The notes: generated by a model from the sequence alone, not told the origin. A stretch of 64,000 nt of DNA from Rhodoferax sp. (GCF_025356155.1 NZ_JANXUQ010000199.1:1-64000); one strand, 5' to 3'. Positions 49,712-59,300 are shown, counted from the stretch's first letter. Program-made: numbers and translations.

Positions 49712-49810
49712 TGGTATGGGCGTGCACTAGGTGTCTTCCCGAATGGCTGTAAAAACTATGTAACAACCAGTATCATGATCCCGCTCCACCATGTTAAGGC
49801 TACGTGCTGA

Positions 49811-50407
49811 ATGAATGTTCCATCCATGCTTTTCAAGTCAGTTCTGGCTGTTACCGCAGCCCTGCTGTTGTCCGCGTCTGCAATGTCCGCCACACTGGAT
49901 GTTGGCGGCGTCAAGGTTGAAGACACACTGACCATCTACAACAACACGCTGCTGCTCAACGGGGCGGGCTTGGTCTCCAACGGCAAAGCACCCATGTATG
50001 TGGCCCAGATCTACGCCAAGCAGAAATTTAAGACGCTGGATGAACTGTTCGCCGTGCCCGGCCCGAAACGCCTGGTGCTCACCGCCATTAAGGAGGTTGA
50101 CACCGGCCCCATCGTCAAGATGTTCAACCGCAGCGTGGACGAGACGGCTGGCAAGAGTGACCGCGCCAAACTGATTCCTGGCTTGATGAGCATCGGCGAG
50201 GTCTTCAAAGCCAACCGAGTACTCAAACCCGGCGACGTAATGACGCTGGACTGGGTGCCCATCTCTGGCCTCGTCATCTACCTCGGCGGAAAGTTGCAGG
50301 GCCAGCCCTACCGAGAAGCCGAATTGTTCAAGGCTGCCATGGGCGTCTGGATGGGTGAATTTCCCGCAGACCCCAAAGTCAAAGACGCTTTGCTCGGCCA
50401 CATGTGA
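49811..50407 (+). CDS. Chalcone isomerase family protein (exported)
   Basis: 198 aa with signal peptide; LLLNGAGLVSNGKAPMYVAQIYAKQKFKTLDELFAVPGPKRLVLTAIKEV. Confidence 0.82.
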   Translation: MNVPSMLFKSVLAVTAALLLSASAMSATLDVGGVKVEDTLTIYNNTLLLNGAGLVSNGKAPMYVAQIYAKQKFKTLDELFAVPGPKRLVLTAIKEVDTGPIVKMFNRSVDETAGKSDRAKLIPGLMSIGEVFKANRVLKPGDVMTLDWVPISGLVIYLGGKLQGQPYREAELFKAAMGVWMGEFPADPKVKDALLGHM

Positions 50408-50448
50408 CGAATATGCACACGACCCACTGAGTCTGTATACAATCGATC

Positions 50449-50482
50449 ACCGGGCCCAAGCAATTGGGACCCGGTTTTTTTA
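50449..50482 (+). terminator. Rho-independent terminator
   Basis: accgggcccaagcaattgggacccggttttttt. Confidence 0.88.
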
Positions 50483-50540
50483 TGCCGGGTCCCGTCCAAG
50501 CGCCTATTGTTGGTAAGCGTTTTTACTAGGAGCTTGGGCC

Positions 50541-51518
50541 ATGGAAATTTTTGACTACGACAACATCCTGTTGTTACCCCGCAAATGCCGCGTGGAAAGC
50601 CGCTCGGAGTGTGATGCCGGCGTGGAACTGGGGGGGCGCAAGTTCCGCATCCCCGTAGTACCGGCCAATATGAAAACCGTGGTAAGCGAAGACATTTGCG
50701 TCTGGCTAGCCCAAAACGGTTACTTCTACGTGATGCACCGCTTTGACTTTGACAACCTGCAGTTTGTCAAAGACATGAAGGCCAAGGGCCTGTTCGCCTC
50801 CATCTCGCTAGGCGTCAAACCACCCGACTACGCGACGGTAGACGCCTTACTGTCCCAAGGCCTGGCGCCCGAATACATCACCATCGACATCGCCCACGGC
50901 CACGCCGATAGCGTGAAAAACATGATTGCTTATATCAAGGACAAGCTGCCAACCAGCTTTGTCATCGCCGGCAACGTGGCCACGCCCGAGGCCGTCATCG
51001 ACCTGGAAAACTGGGGCGCCGACGCTACCAAGGTCGGCATCGGTCCAGGCAAGGTGTGCATCACAAAACTCAAGACCGGTTTTGGCACCGGTGGCTGGCA
51101 GTTGAGCGCGCTGAAATGGTGTGCCCGCGTGGCGACCAAGCCCATCATTGCCGATGGTGGCATCCGCGACCATGGCGACATCGCCAAGAGCATCCGCTTT
51201 GGCGCCACGATGGTGATGATTGGTTCGCTGTTTGCTGGCCATGAAGAGTCACCTGGCAAAACCGTGGAAGTTGACGGCAAACTGTTCAAAGAGTACTACG
51301 GCTCGGCCAGCGACTTCAACAAGGGCGAATACAAACACGTCGAAGGCAAGCGCATTCTGGAGCCCATCAAGGGCAAGCTGGCCGACACCCTGGTCGAGAT
51401 GGAGCAGGACGTGCAAAGCTCCATCAGCTATTCGGGCGGTAAGAAACTGATGGACATCCGCAAGGTGAATTACGTGACACTGGGCGGTGATAACGCGGGT
51501 GAGCACCTGCTGATGTAG
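50541..51518 (+). CDS. guaC: GMP reductase
   Basis: 325 aa; [79 protein letters not shown]. Confidence 0.93.
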   Translation: MEIFDYDNILLLPRKCRVESRSECDAGVELGGRKFRIPVVPANMKTVVSEDICVWLAQNGYFYVMHRFDFDNLQFVKDMKAKGLFASISLGVKPPDYATVDALLSQGLAPEYITIDIAHGHADSVKNMIAYIKDKLPTSFVIAGNVATPEAVIDLENWGADATKVGIGPGKVCITKLKTGFGTGGWQLSALKWCARVATKPIIADGGIRDHGDIAKSIRFGATMVMIGSLFAGHEESPGKTVEVDGKLFKEYYGSASDFNKGEYKHVEGKRILEPIKGKLADTLVEMEQDVQSSISYSGGKKLMDIRKVNYVTLGGDNAGEHLLM

Positions 51519-51553
51519 ACCATGTTTCATCGCTGTGGCATCGAAGGATGTCA

Positions 51554-51647
51554 AGCAGCAGAGCTGGGGTAAGCGCCAGAGTGAGGTAAAGGAGGAGACC
51601 GAAGGTCGGAGGACACGAACGACGGCGCTTACCCCAGCTCTGCTGCT
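51554..51647. ncRNA. Long-stem hairpin element A with conserved purine-rich loop (candidate structured RNA)
   Basis: 24-bp perfect inverted repeat agcagcagagctggggtaagcgcc (51554-51577) / ggcgcttaccccagctctgctgct (51624-51647); loop contains aggtaaaggaggagACCGAAGGTcgg. Confidence 0.6.
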
Positions 51648-51765
51648 GGCGAACAGCTGGAACGCAATCCTGAGCCTGTCAGTCGCCTGACAGCAATCCC
51701 TGCCGAATGGACACCCAAGGCGCTGACGGGCGGGGTATTCTGGTTGCCACGTGGAGGAATACAGC

Positions 51766-52635
51766 ATGAAAATTGCAGTTCTGGGTATAGGACTGATGGG
51801 CTTTCCAATGGGCCGGCGACTGTGCGAAGCCGGGCATACGGTACACGTCTGGAACCGCACGCTGAACAAGGCGCAACGCCTTTCCAGCGCAGGCGCGATA
51901 GTCCACGCGCAACCCGCTGACGCTGTGCGCGATGCAGATGTCGTCATCACCATGCTGGACAACGGAGCCATCGTCGGCGAAGTTCTGTTTGACATGGGCG
52001 TTGCCGACGCCATGCCCTCCAGCAGCCTGGTGGTCGATATGTCATCCATCAAACCGGTAGAGGCCAGGGACCACGCTGCGCGCTTGAACGAACGCCATAT
52101 TACCTACCTGGATGCCCCCGTGTCGGGCGGCACCATAGGAGCAGACAACGGCACGCTGGCTATCATGGTCGGTGGGAAGGCCAGCAGCTTTGAGCGCGCA
52201 TTGCCTATTTTCCATGTTTTCGGCAAAGCGATCCATGTAGGCCCCACAGGCGCGGGTCAGCTCACCAAGTTGGCCAACCAGATGATTGTGGGTGCAACGA
52301 TTGGCATCGTGGCTGAGGCCTTGCTGTTGTGCGAACGCGGCGGCGCCCATATGGGCAAGGTCAAGGAAGCCATCACCGGAGGCTTTGCCGACAGCCGCAT
52401 CTTGCAGGTCCACGGCCAACGCATGGTGGAGCGCGACTTCACGCCGCGTGGCCGCATGTCGGTGCAACTCAAGGATTTGCGCAACGCACTATCCACGGCG
52501 GCCGAAGTTGGCTTTGATGCACCGATTACCGCGCTGTTCGAGCAGTTGTATGCCCAGGGTATTGAGCACGGGCTGGCCGACCTGGACCATTCCGGCTTGT
52601 TTGTGGAACTGGCTAGCCGCAACGGCATGGCCTAA
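51766..52635 (+). CDS. NAD(P)-dependent oxidoreductase, 3-hydroxyisobutyrate dehydrogenase family
   Basis: MKIAVLGIGLMGFPMGRRLCEAGHTVHVWNRT; LDAPVSGGTIGADNGTLAIMVGG; GAGQLTKLANQMIVG. Confidence 0.94.
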   Translation: MKIAVLGIGLMGFPMGRRLCEAGHTVHVWNRTLNKAQRLSSAGAIVHAQPADAVRDADVVITMLDNGAIVGEVLFDMGVADAMPSSSLVVDMSSIKPVEARDHAARLNERHITYLDAPVSGGTIGADNGTLAIMVGGKASSFERALPIFHVFGKAIHVGPTGAGQLTKLANQMIVGATIGIVAEALLLCERGGAHMGKVKEAITGGFADSRILQVHGQRMVERDFTPRGRMSVQLKDLRNALSTAAEVGFDAPITALFEQLYAQGIEHGLADLDHSGLFVELASRNGMA

Positions 52636-52649
52636 AGGAAAATCCAGCA

Positions 52650-52681
52650 ATAAAAAAAGGACCCGGCGAGGGTCCTTTTTA
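52650..52681. terminator. Bidirectional rho-independent terminator
   Basis: aaaaaaaggacccggcgagggtccttttt between convergent genes. Confidence 0.9.
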
Positions 52682-52721
52682 ACGGGTGCTGACGGCCATG
52701 CCGTCAACGATAACGCATCAT

Positions 52722-54698
52722 TTAATCAAACGTGCGGGCTGCGCGCTTCTTGGCATCACGGGGCACAAACACCTTGCCTGCGTTGCCGGGCTTCACACCC
52801 ATGGGCTTGCTGAACGCTGGCTTGCGGGCCGCGAAATCGCCGCGCGGTGCACCGCCACCGAAGTCACCACGGGGCGCGTCGAAATTGCCACGGGGTGCTG
52901 GCTGGAAATCACCACGGGGCGCGAAGTCGCCACGGGGAGGACGTGCATCACCGCGTGGAGCGCCTTGGCCACCAGCAAAGCGGTCGTTGAAACCACCCTT
53001 GCGTTCGTAGCTGAAGCCTTCTTTGGCCGCGCCACCGAAGTCACGTGCGCTGTTGCCAAAGTCACGCGGGCCAGCAGCGGGTGGGCGTCCACCGAAGCCG
53101 CCGCCACCGTTTCCACCGCCATTGCCGCCAAAACTGCCGCGATTGCCACCAAAGCCACCTTCACGGGGGCCATTGCTGAACTTGCGGTCACCGCCGAAGC
53201 CGCCACCTGGGTTGGCACGACCCGCAAAACTGGGGCGTGATTCAGGAGCACGTTGCTGTGGCTCCAGACCAGGAATCGTTTCAGCCTTGATGGGCTGGCG
53301 TGTGTAGGCTTCGATGTCGAAAATCTTGCGGCGGTCGCGCATTTCGGCAAATGTGATGGCCAGGCCATCGCGACCAGCACGGCCGGTACGGCCAATGCGG
53401 TGGGTGTAGTCTTCGGCCTTCATCGGCAAGCCGAAATTGAACACGTGGGTGATGGTGGGCACGTCAATACCGCGGGCGGCCACATCGGTCGCCACCAGGA
53501 TTTGAACTTGGCCATTGCGCAGCGCCATCAGGCGGCGGTTGCGCAGACCTTGGCTCAGGGCACCGTGCAGGGCCACGGCATCAAAGCCGTCTTGCTGCAG
53601 GTCATTGGCCAAGCCATCGCACTCGATCTGGGTGCTGGCAAACACGATGGCCTGGTTGATACCAGCATCGCGCAACCAGTGGTCCAGCAGCTTGCGCTTG
53701 TGTTGGGCGTTATCGGCCCAGAACAGCACTTGCTTGATGTTGACGTGTTTTTCTTGCGGGTTGTCGATGGTCACGCGCTGGGGTTCGCGCATCACGCGGG
53801 CAGCCAATTGCTGAATACGTGGGGCGAAGGTTGCGCTGAACATCATGGTCTGCTTGCGGCCAATGGTGAGCTGGTTGATTTCAGCCAGGTCATCGGAGAA
53901 GCCCAAGTCCAACATGCGGTCGGCTTCGTCAACGACCAGGAACTGAACTTGGTCCAGCTTGATTTGCATGGAGCGTTGCAGATCCAGCAAACGTCCGGGC
54001 GTGGCAACGACCAGATTGGCGTTTTGCAGCTTGGCGATTTGCAATTGGTACGGCATGCCGCCCACGATGTTGGCAATGCGCAGACCACGGCAATGTTGCA
54101 CCAGGTCGATTGCATCGTTGGCCACTTGTTGTGCCAGTTCGCGGGTGGGGCAAACGATCAGGGCGCCAGGAGCTGGTGCCTTGAAATTGCGGGCATTGGT
54201 AGGGTCTTTGCGCTTGGGGCGCTTGGGTGGTGCTTCACCGCGGGCGGTGGCTTCGGCCACTTCGCGCTCAAAAGCTGCGCGTTCGTCGATTTCGGCTTGG
54301 GCTTGTTGCTTCAACAGGGTGTGCAACACGGGCAGCAAGAAGGCCGCAGTCTTGCCGCTGCCGGTCTGGCTGGAGACCATTAGATCGATGAACTTGTCAG
54401 CCTTTTCCCCAGCGCTGTCGCCAGGCAAAGCCAAAGGAATAGTCTTTAGCTGAACCGATGTGGGCTGGGTGTAGCCTAGGTCCTTAACGGCCGCGACTAA
54501 CTCTGGCGCCAGGCCCAGCAGTACGAAGCCATTGGGGGCTTCAGGGGCTTCAGGTGCTTCTTGCACTTCGGCAACTTCAGGCGTACCGCTGTCGGCGCTA
54601 ACGTCGGCTGTAGTCACAGCGTCGTCGGCGAAGGAGGTACTGTTATTGGAAATTTCGGCAGGCGCAAAGGCACCTGTCACTTCAAAAGCGTCAGTCAT
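52722..54698 (-). CDS. DEAD/DEAH box RNA helicase with Gly/Arg-rich PRGDF-repeat tail
   Basis: MVSSQTGSGKTAAFLLPVL, PTRELAQQVA, VDEADRMLDLGF, TDVAARGIDVP, HRIGRTGRAGRDG; tail PRGDARPPRGDFAPRGDFQPAPRGNFDAPRGDFGGGAPRGDF. Confidence 0.95.
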   Translation of the reverse strand: MTDAFEVTGAFAPAEISNNSTSFADDAVTTADVSADSGTPEVAEVQEAPEAPEAPNGFVLLGLAPELVAAVKDLGYTQPTSVQLKTIPLALPGDSAGEKADKFIDLMVSSQTGSGKTAAFLLPVLHTLLKQQAQAEIDERAAFEREVAEATARGEAPPKRPKRKDPTNARNFKAPAPGALIVCPTRELAQQVANDAIDLVQHCRGLRIANIVGGMPYQLQIAKLQNANLVVATPGRLLDLQRSMQIKLDQVQFLVVDEADRMLDLGFSDDLAEINQLTIGRKQTMMFSATFAPRIQQLAARVMREPQRVTIDNPQEKHVNIKQVLFWADNAQHKRKLLDHWLRDAGINQAIVFASTQIECDGLANDLQQDGFDAVALHGALSQGLRNRRLMALRNGQVQILVATDVAARGIDVPTITHVFNFGLPMKAEDYTHRIGRTGRAGRDGLAITFAEMRDRRKIFDIEAYTRQPIKAETIPGLEPQQRAPESRPSFAGRANPGGGFGGDRKFSNGPREGGFGGNRGSFGGNGGGNGGGGFGGRPPAAGPRDFGNSARDFGGAAKEGFSYERKGGFNDRFAGGQGAPRGDARPPRGDFAPRGDFQPAPRGNFDAPRGDFGGGAPRGDFAARKPAFSKPMGVKPGNAGKVFVPRDAKKRAARTFD

Positions 54699-54918
54699 GG
54701 TTTTACTCACACGCGAGTGCCGCAGGGTATGCGACTGCTCCGTCAATGGTTAAAAAACATCAACCATCAAACGAAACCTGCGTCTGAAAAACTGTCCAGC
54801 GCTTGGGGCCCGACTTTGCGAACCCGATGAATGAAGGGAGATGTACAAATATGCGCTGCTGTTCGCAGCACAGCCGCCGATTATGGCACGGATTCGGGTT
54901 TCTACCTAATTCTTTTTT

Positions 54919-54960
54919 GGAGGCAGCGCAGCATGCGTAGCGAGAAGCGTGGGGGGGGGG
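54919..54960 (+). repeat. Probable partial family-2 repeat copy ending in a 10-G run
   Basis: ggaggcagcgcagcatgcgtagcgagaagcgtgggggggggg matches the agcgnagcgtggggg end of family 2. Confidence 0.5.
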
Positions 54961-54968
54961 CGAGCAAC

Positions 54969-55541
54969 CTAATCCAGCTTCAGAAAGTGCTGGCGGTAGT
55001 GTTCCAGCTCGTCAATCGACTCATGCACATCGGCCAGCGCTGTATGGCGTTGCTGCTTTTTGAAAGAGGCGTGAACCTCGGGCCGCCAGCGCTTGGACAA
55101 CTCCTTCAATGTGCTGACATCCAGGTTGCGGTAATGGAAGAAGGCCTCTAATTTGGGCATGTACTTGACCAAAAACCGCCGGTCTTGCCCAATGGAATTG
55201 CCGCACATCGGTGAACCACTGGCGGGCACATATTGCTTCAGGAAGGCAATCAGCGCGTCCTGCGTTTGTTCTTCTGTGGTGGTGGAGGCCCTGACCTTGT
55301 CAATCAGGCCGCTCTTGCCATGCGTACCCTTGTTCCAGGCGTCCATCTTGTCGAGTTGGGCATCGCTCTGGTGGATCACGAACACCGGACCTTCGGTACG
55401 CTTCTCCAGATTGGGGCCGGTTACGATGACGGCGATTTCGATAATGCGCTCGACTTCTGGGTCCAGGCCCGTCATCTCGCAATCGAGCCAGACCAAGTTT
55501 TTGTCGGATTTGTTTAGAGGAGTGGTGATAGGTGCGTCCAT
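54969..55541 (-). CDS. orn: Oligoribonuclease
   Basis: [47 protein letters not shown]. Confidence 0.97.
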   Translation of the reverse strand: MDAPITTPLNKSDKNLVWLDCEMTGLDPEVERIIEIAVIVTGPNLEKRTEGPVFVIHQSDAQLDKMDAWNKGTHGKSGLIDKVRASTTTEEQTQDALIAFLKQYVPASGSPMCGNSIGQDRRFLVKYMPKLEAFFHYRNLDVSTLKELSKRWRPEVHASFKKQQRHTALADVHESIDELEHYRQHFLKLD

Positions 55542-55604
55542 GGACCAATTGTCGCTGATGGTCTGAAATATTTCTCGTGCCCGGCGGCGCTAAACTCAGC
55601 CCCC

Positions 55605-56900
55605 ATGAATGATCTCTTTGCCAGCAGCTCCGCCTCTCTGAACACCACCATTGTTTTCGCGCTGGCTCTCACCGCCAGCCTGGTACTGAAATTCTGGCTG
55701 GCCAGCCGCCAGATCCGCCACGTCGCCCAAAATCGCAGCGCCGTGCCCGCCGACTTTGCCAAGAAAATCACACTCGCGGCCCACCAAAAGGCTGCTGACT
55801 ACACCATCACCAAGACCCGCTTTGGCCTGCTGGAACTGGCGTGGGGCGCCGCCATTACCCTCGCTTGGACGCTGTTGGGCGGGCTATCCGCCTTGAACCA
55901 GATGCTGGTCGACGCGATGGGCCAGGGCATTGCCCAACAAGTCACGTTGTTGGTCGTCTTTATGGCCATCGGCAGTGCGCTGGATTTGCCGTTCACGCTG
56001 TACCAGACCTTTGTCATCGAAGAACGTTTTGGCTTCAACAAGACCAGCTTGAAGCTGTGGCTGCAGGACTTCGCCAAATCGCTACTGCTATCGGCGCTGA
56101 TTGGCCTGCCCTTCATCACCCTGGTCATCTGGATGATGGGTGCCACTGGCCCCTGGTGGTGGCTGTGGGTCTGGGGTGTATGGATGGGCTTCAACCTGCT
56201 GGCGCTGCTGATCTACCCCACCTGGATTGCGCCACTGTTCAACAAATTCCAACCGCTTGAAGACCCCCAGGTTAAGGAACGCGTTTCGCAACTGATGGCA
56301 CGCTGCGGTTTTACGTCCAAAGGTTTTTTCGTCATGGATGGCAGCAAACGCAGCGCCCATGCCAACGCCTACTTCACCGGCTTTGGAGCATCCAAACGCG
56401 TGGTGTTTTATGACACGCTGCTGGCACAACTCAGCCCACCCGAAGTGGACGCAGTGCTGGCCCACGAGCTGGGCCACTTCAAACACAAGCATGTCATCAA
56501 GCGCATCGTGTCGATGTTTGCGATCAGCCTGCTGGGCTTCTTCGCACTGGGTTGGGTCAGCCAGCAGGTCTGGTTTTTCACTGGCTTAGGCGTCATGCCA
56601 AACCTGGGTGCGCCCAACGATGCAATCGCGCTGCTGCTGTTCATGATGGTGCTGCCGTTGTTGGGCACCTTCATGGGCCCGGTGTTCGCGCAGATGTCGC
56701 GCAAGCACGAGTTCGAGGCCGATGCCTATGCCGTGACCCAGACCAGCGGCCCGGCGCTGGCAGGCGCCCTACTCAAGCTGTTTCAGGACAATGCGTCGAC
56801 GCTGACGCCAGACCCGGTGTATGTGCAGTTCTATTACTCGCACCCGCCGGCCACCGAACGCCTGGGGCGCATTCTGACCGGCCCTGTTACTGCGGCCTGA
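55605..56900 (+). CDS. M48 family metallopeptidase (Ste24/CAAX protease-like)
   Basis: 431 aa; HEXXH motif VDAVLAHELGHFKHKHV; MSRKHEFEADAYAV. Confidence 0.93.
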   Translation: MNDLFASSSASLNTTIVFALALTASLVLKFWLASRQIRHVAQNRSAVPADFAKKITLAAHQKAADYTITKTRFGLLELAWGAAITLAWTLLGGLSALNQMLVDAMGQGIAQQVTLLVVFMAIGSALDLPFTLYQTFVIEERFGFNKTSLKLWLQDFAKSLLLSALIGLPFITLVIWMMGATGPWWWLWVWGVWMGFNLLALLIYPTWIAPLFNKFQPLEDPQVKERVSQLMARCGFTSKGFFVMDGSKRSAHANAYFTGFGASKRVVFYDTLLAQLSPPEVDAVLAHELGHFKHKHVIKRIVSMFAISLLGFFALGWVSQQVWFFTGLGVMPNLGAPNDAIALLLFMMVLPLLGTFMGPVFAQMSRKHEFEADAYAVTQTSGPALAGALLKLFQDNASTLTPDPVYVQFYYSHPPATERLGRILTGPVTAA

Positions 56901-56916
56901 TTTTGGGTAGAGCCAT

Positions 56917-57243
56917 ATGAGAAATCAGCCCCTAGCCCTCGTGCAAACTGCGTTAGGCGCTACACAAGTCATAGCAAATCTGGCCCAGTTGGATGGTTGG
57001 AAGTTGTTTGGAGACGGTGCGGATCTGGCGATTGAGAAAACCTTTCCTTTCCCCGGCTACCTACAGACCATGGCTTTCGCCAATGCGGTTGCGTTTATCG
57101 CCGAATCCAGCGAGCATTACCCGGAATTGCTGGTCCAATCCCAGCAGTGCAGCGTGCGCTGGAACACGCGCGAAGTGCAAGGTATCTCCGCTGCCGACTT
57201 CGCCTGCGCGGCGCAGGTCGACGCGCTGCTCAACCCCAAATAA
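56917..57243 (+). CDS. 4a-hydroxytetrahydrobiopterin dehydratase family protein
   Basis: 108 aa; WKLFGDGADLAIEKTFPFPGYLQTMAFANAVAFIAESSEHYPELLVQSQQCSVRWNT (helical H-H-P pattern of PCD, N-part altered by repeat). Confidence 0.82.
   Translation: MRNQPLALVQTALGATQVIANLAQLDGWKLFGDGADLAIEKTFPFPGYLQTMAFANAVAFIAESSEHYPELLVQSQQCSVRWNTREVQGISAADFACAAQVDALLNPK
56928..56980 (+). repeat. Family-1 dispersed repeat copy inside the pterin dehydratase N-terminal coding region
   Basis: cccctagccctcgtgcaaactgcgttaggcgctacacaagtcatagcaaa; translated PLALVQTALGATQVIAN. Confidence 0.75.
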
Positions 57244-57268
57244 GCCCCCGCTAACCCAGGAACCCACT

Positions 57269-58216
57269 TTGGCAACACCCTCCCCTTTGGAAACCGGCCT
57301 GGTCATCGCAGGCCACGGCCGCCACGTGTGGGTGGAAACGCCGGACGGGCGGCGGCTGATCTGCCACCCCCGCGGCAAGAAAAGCCAAACGGTGGTCGGT
57401 GACCGCGTGTTGTGGCAGGCCAGCGAAGACGAGGGCACGATAGAGAAAGTGGAACTGCGGCGCAACCTGTTTTACCGGCAGGACGAGATACGCACCAAGA
57501 TGTTTGCCGCCAACCTGGACCAGGTGCTGATACTGATCGCGGCCGAGCCAGAGTTTTCGGAGAGCCAGTTATCCCGCGCGCTGATTGCGGCGGAGGCGGA
57601 GCACATACGCCCCATCATCGCGTTGAACAAAAGTGATCTGGTAGAACCCTTTGGCCGCGCCTGGGTGCGCATGGGTGTGTACCGCGACATGGGTTACACC
57701 GTGATGCCGATGGCGCTCAAACCCAAAGGCGATACAGACCCGCAAACCGAGCACAACCTGGACTCCGTACTGGCGGGCAAAACAACGCTGGTGTTGGGGC
57801 CTTCCGGCTCCGGCAAGAGCACACTGATCAACCGGCTGATTCCCCACGCGCAGGTGCTAACCAATGCGATCTCCACGGCGCTGAATTCCGGCAAACACAC
57901 GACTACCAGCACCACGCTGTATTGGGCGGACACGGCACGCACCACCGCCGTGATTGACTCACCGGGTTTTCAGGAATTTGGTCTGAACCATATCGAACCC
58001 ATGCACCTGGCCGGCCTGATGCCCGACATCAAGGCCCACGCGTCGGACTGCAAGTTCTACAACTGCAGCCATTTGCACGAACCAGGCTGTGGTGTGATTG
58101 CCGCTTTGCAGAAAGCGTCTGATGGCCATTCGGCCCCTGGCCCTCGTGAAATAAGCACGAGTCGCTACAAAATTTATAGCAACTTGTTTGCGGAGCTGTC
58201 AGAGAAACGCTACTAG
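57269..58216 (+). CDS. rsgA: Ribosome small subunit-dependent GTPase A
   Basis: LVLGPSGSGKSTLINRLIP, DSPGFQEFGL, Zn motif CKFYNCSHLHEPGC; probable TTG start. Confidence 0.93.
   Translation: MATPSPLETGLVIAGHGRHVWVETPDGRRLICHPRGKKSQTVVGDRVLWQASEDEGTIEKVELRRNLFYRQDEIRTKMFAANLDQVLILIAAEPEFSESQLSRALIAAEAEHIRPIIALNKSDLVEPFGRAWVRMGVYRDMGYTVMPMALKPKGDTDPQTEHNLDSVLAGKTTLVLGPSGSGKSTLINRLIPHAQVLTNAISTALNSGKHTTTSTTLYWADTARTTAVIDSPGFQEFGLNHIEPMHLAGLMPDIKAHASDCKFYNCSHLHEPGCGVIAALQKASDGHSAPGPREISTSRYKIYSNLFAELSEKRY
58131..58185 (+). repeat. Family-1 dispersed repeat copy inside the rsgA 3' coding region
   Basis: cggcccctggccctcgtgaaataagcacgagtcgctacaaaatttatagcaac; translated APGPREISTSRYKIYSN. Confidence 0.8.
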
Positions 58217-58318
58217 AAGGCCGGGCGGCAGAGCGTTCTGCGCAGGTAAAGGAGGAGCCCGAAGGGCGGGGCTGAGCGTTGAAACGGGAGCAGAACCCTC
58301 TACCCCCCGGCCTTCTAG
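58213..58318. ncRNA. Long-stem hairpin element B with the same conserved loop (candidate structured RNA)
   Basis: 28-bp stem, 3 mismatches: ctagaaggccgggcggcagagcgttctg (58213-58240) / cagaaccctctaccccccggccttctag (58291-58318); loop aggtaaaggaggagCCCGAAGGGcgg. Confidence 0.6.
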
Positions 58319-59235
58319 CCCAGCAGCCTAGCCAGCGAGAGCAGGGCCAGAAACACCATCCACGTCACCACGGTGCGCCAGACTAGGCCCACCACGGCGC
58401 GCAGGTGCACAGGTTCGGGCGTGGCGCCAAGGCCCGGGCTGCTCGCCTCACCCAATTTCACATTCAGGGCTCCAGCGGTTGCAGCCAGCACGACGCCGTT
58501 GTTATCGCCCGGGAACAGCGCTTCGCGTTGGCGCCAGCTGTCCACGGCGTCTTCGAAACTGCCGACAAAGGCAAAGCCCAGCGCCGTGATGCGCGCAGGC
58601 ACCCAGTCCATGGCGTACCAGGCTTGGCTGGCTGCCGTCTTCAGCGCGTCACTTACAGGGGCGCTTTGCGGACGTACGGGGCGGTTGGTGTAGCTGGCGA
58701 CATATTCGGCAATACGGTACAGCACGGCTCCCGCCGGGCCCAGACCCAAGGCAGCCAATAACGAGTACCAGGCAAACACGCCAAACACGTGGCGGTGCGC
58801 GTTCAGCACCGAATGCTCGATGACATGGCGCACGATCTGGCTGCGTGGCAGGGCGCTGACATCCATGCGCATCCACTTGGCCAGTTCCCTGCGGGCAGCG
58901 TCTTCCTCACCAGCGAGCAACGCGTCGCGAATGGCCGTGAAGTGGTAACTGAACTGGCGAAAACCCAGCGTGGAATACAGGATGGCAATGCTCCACACCG
59001 CCGCCGCAATCCAGCCCATGAACCAGACCAGCAACCAATGCACGCCAAACACCAGTGCAGCGGGGATAACGACCGCTATCCACCATGCCAACCAGCTGTG
59101 GTGGGGCTTGCCGGTATCCAGATTGCGAATTACCCAGCGCACCCAATTGCGCACGCCCAGGTGGATCGGGTTACCTTGCCCCAACGGGCGCGCCTGTTCC
59201 AACAACAATGCAAACAGTATGGAGAGAAAACTCAT
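58315..59235 (-). CDS. CobD/CbiB family membrane protein
   Basis: MSFLSILFALLLEQARPLGQGNPIHLGVRNWVRW...; YAMDWVPARITALGFAFVGSFEDAVDSWR. Confidence 0.85.
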   Translation of the reverse strand: MSFLSILFALLLEQARPLGQGNPIHLGVRNWVRWVIRNLDTGKPHHSWLAWWIAVVIPAALVFGVHWLLVWFMGWIAAAVWSIAILYSTLGFRQFSYHFTAIRDALLAGEEDAARRELAKWMRMDVSALPRSQIVRHVIEHSVLNAHRHVFGVFAWYSLLAALGLGPAGAVLYRIAEYVASYTNRPVRPQSAPVSDALKTAASQAWYAMDWVPARITALGFAFVGSFEDAVDSWRQREALFPGDNNGVVLAATAGALNVKLGEASSPGLGATPEPVHLRAVVGLVWRTVVTWMVFLALLSLARLLG

Positions 59236-59300
59236 GGGGCAATCATAGCGACCCAACTGTGCACGCCGTGTATTAGCGTCACAGTTGACGCGCTGCGTTG

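Noticed and set aside
53253-54383. 376-aa plus-strand ORF
   Set aside because: Antisense shadow of the DEAD-box helicase.
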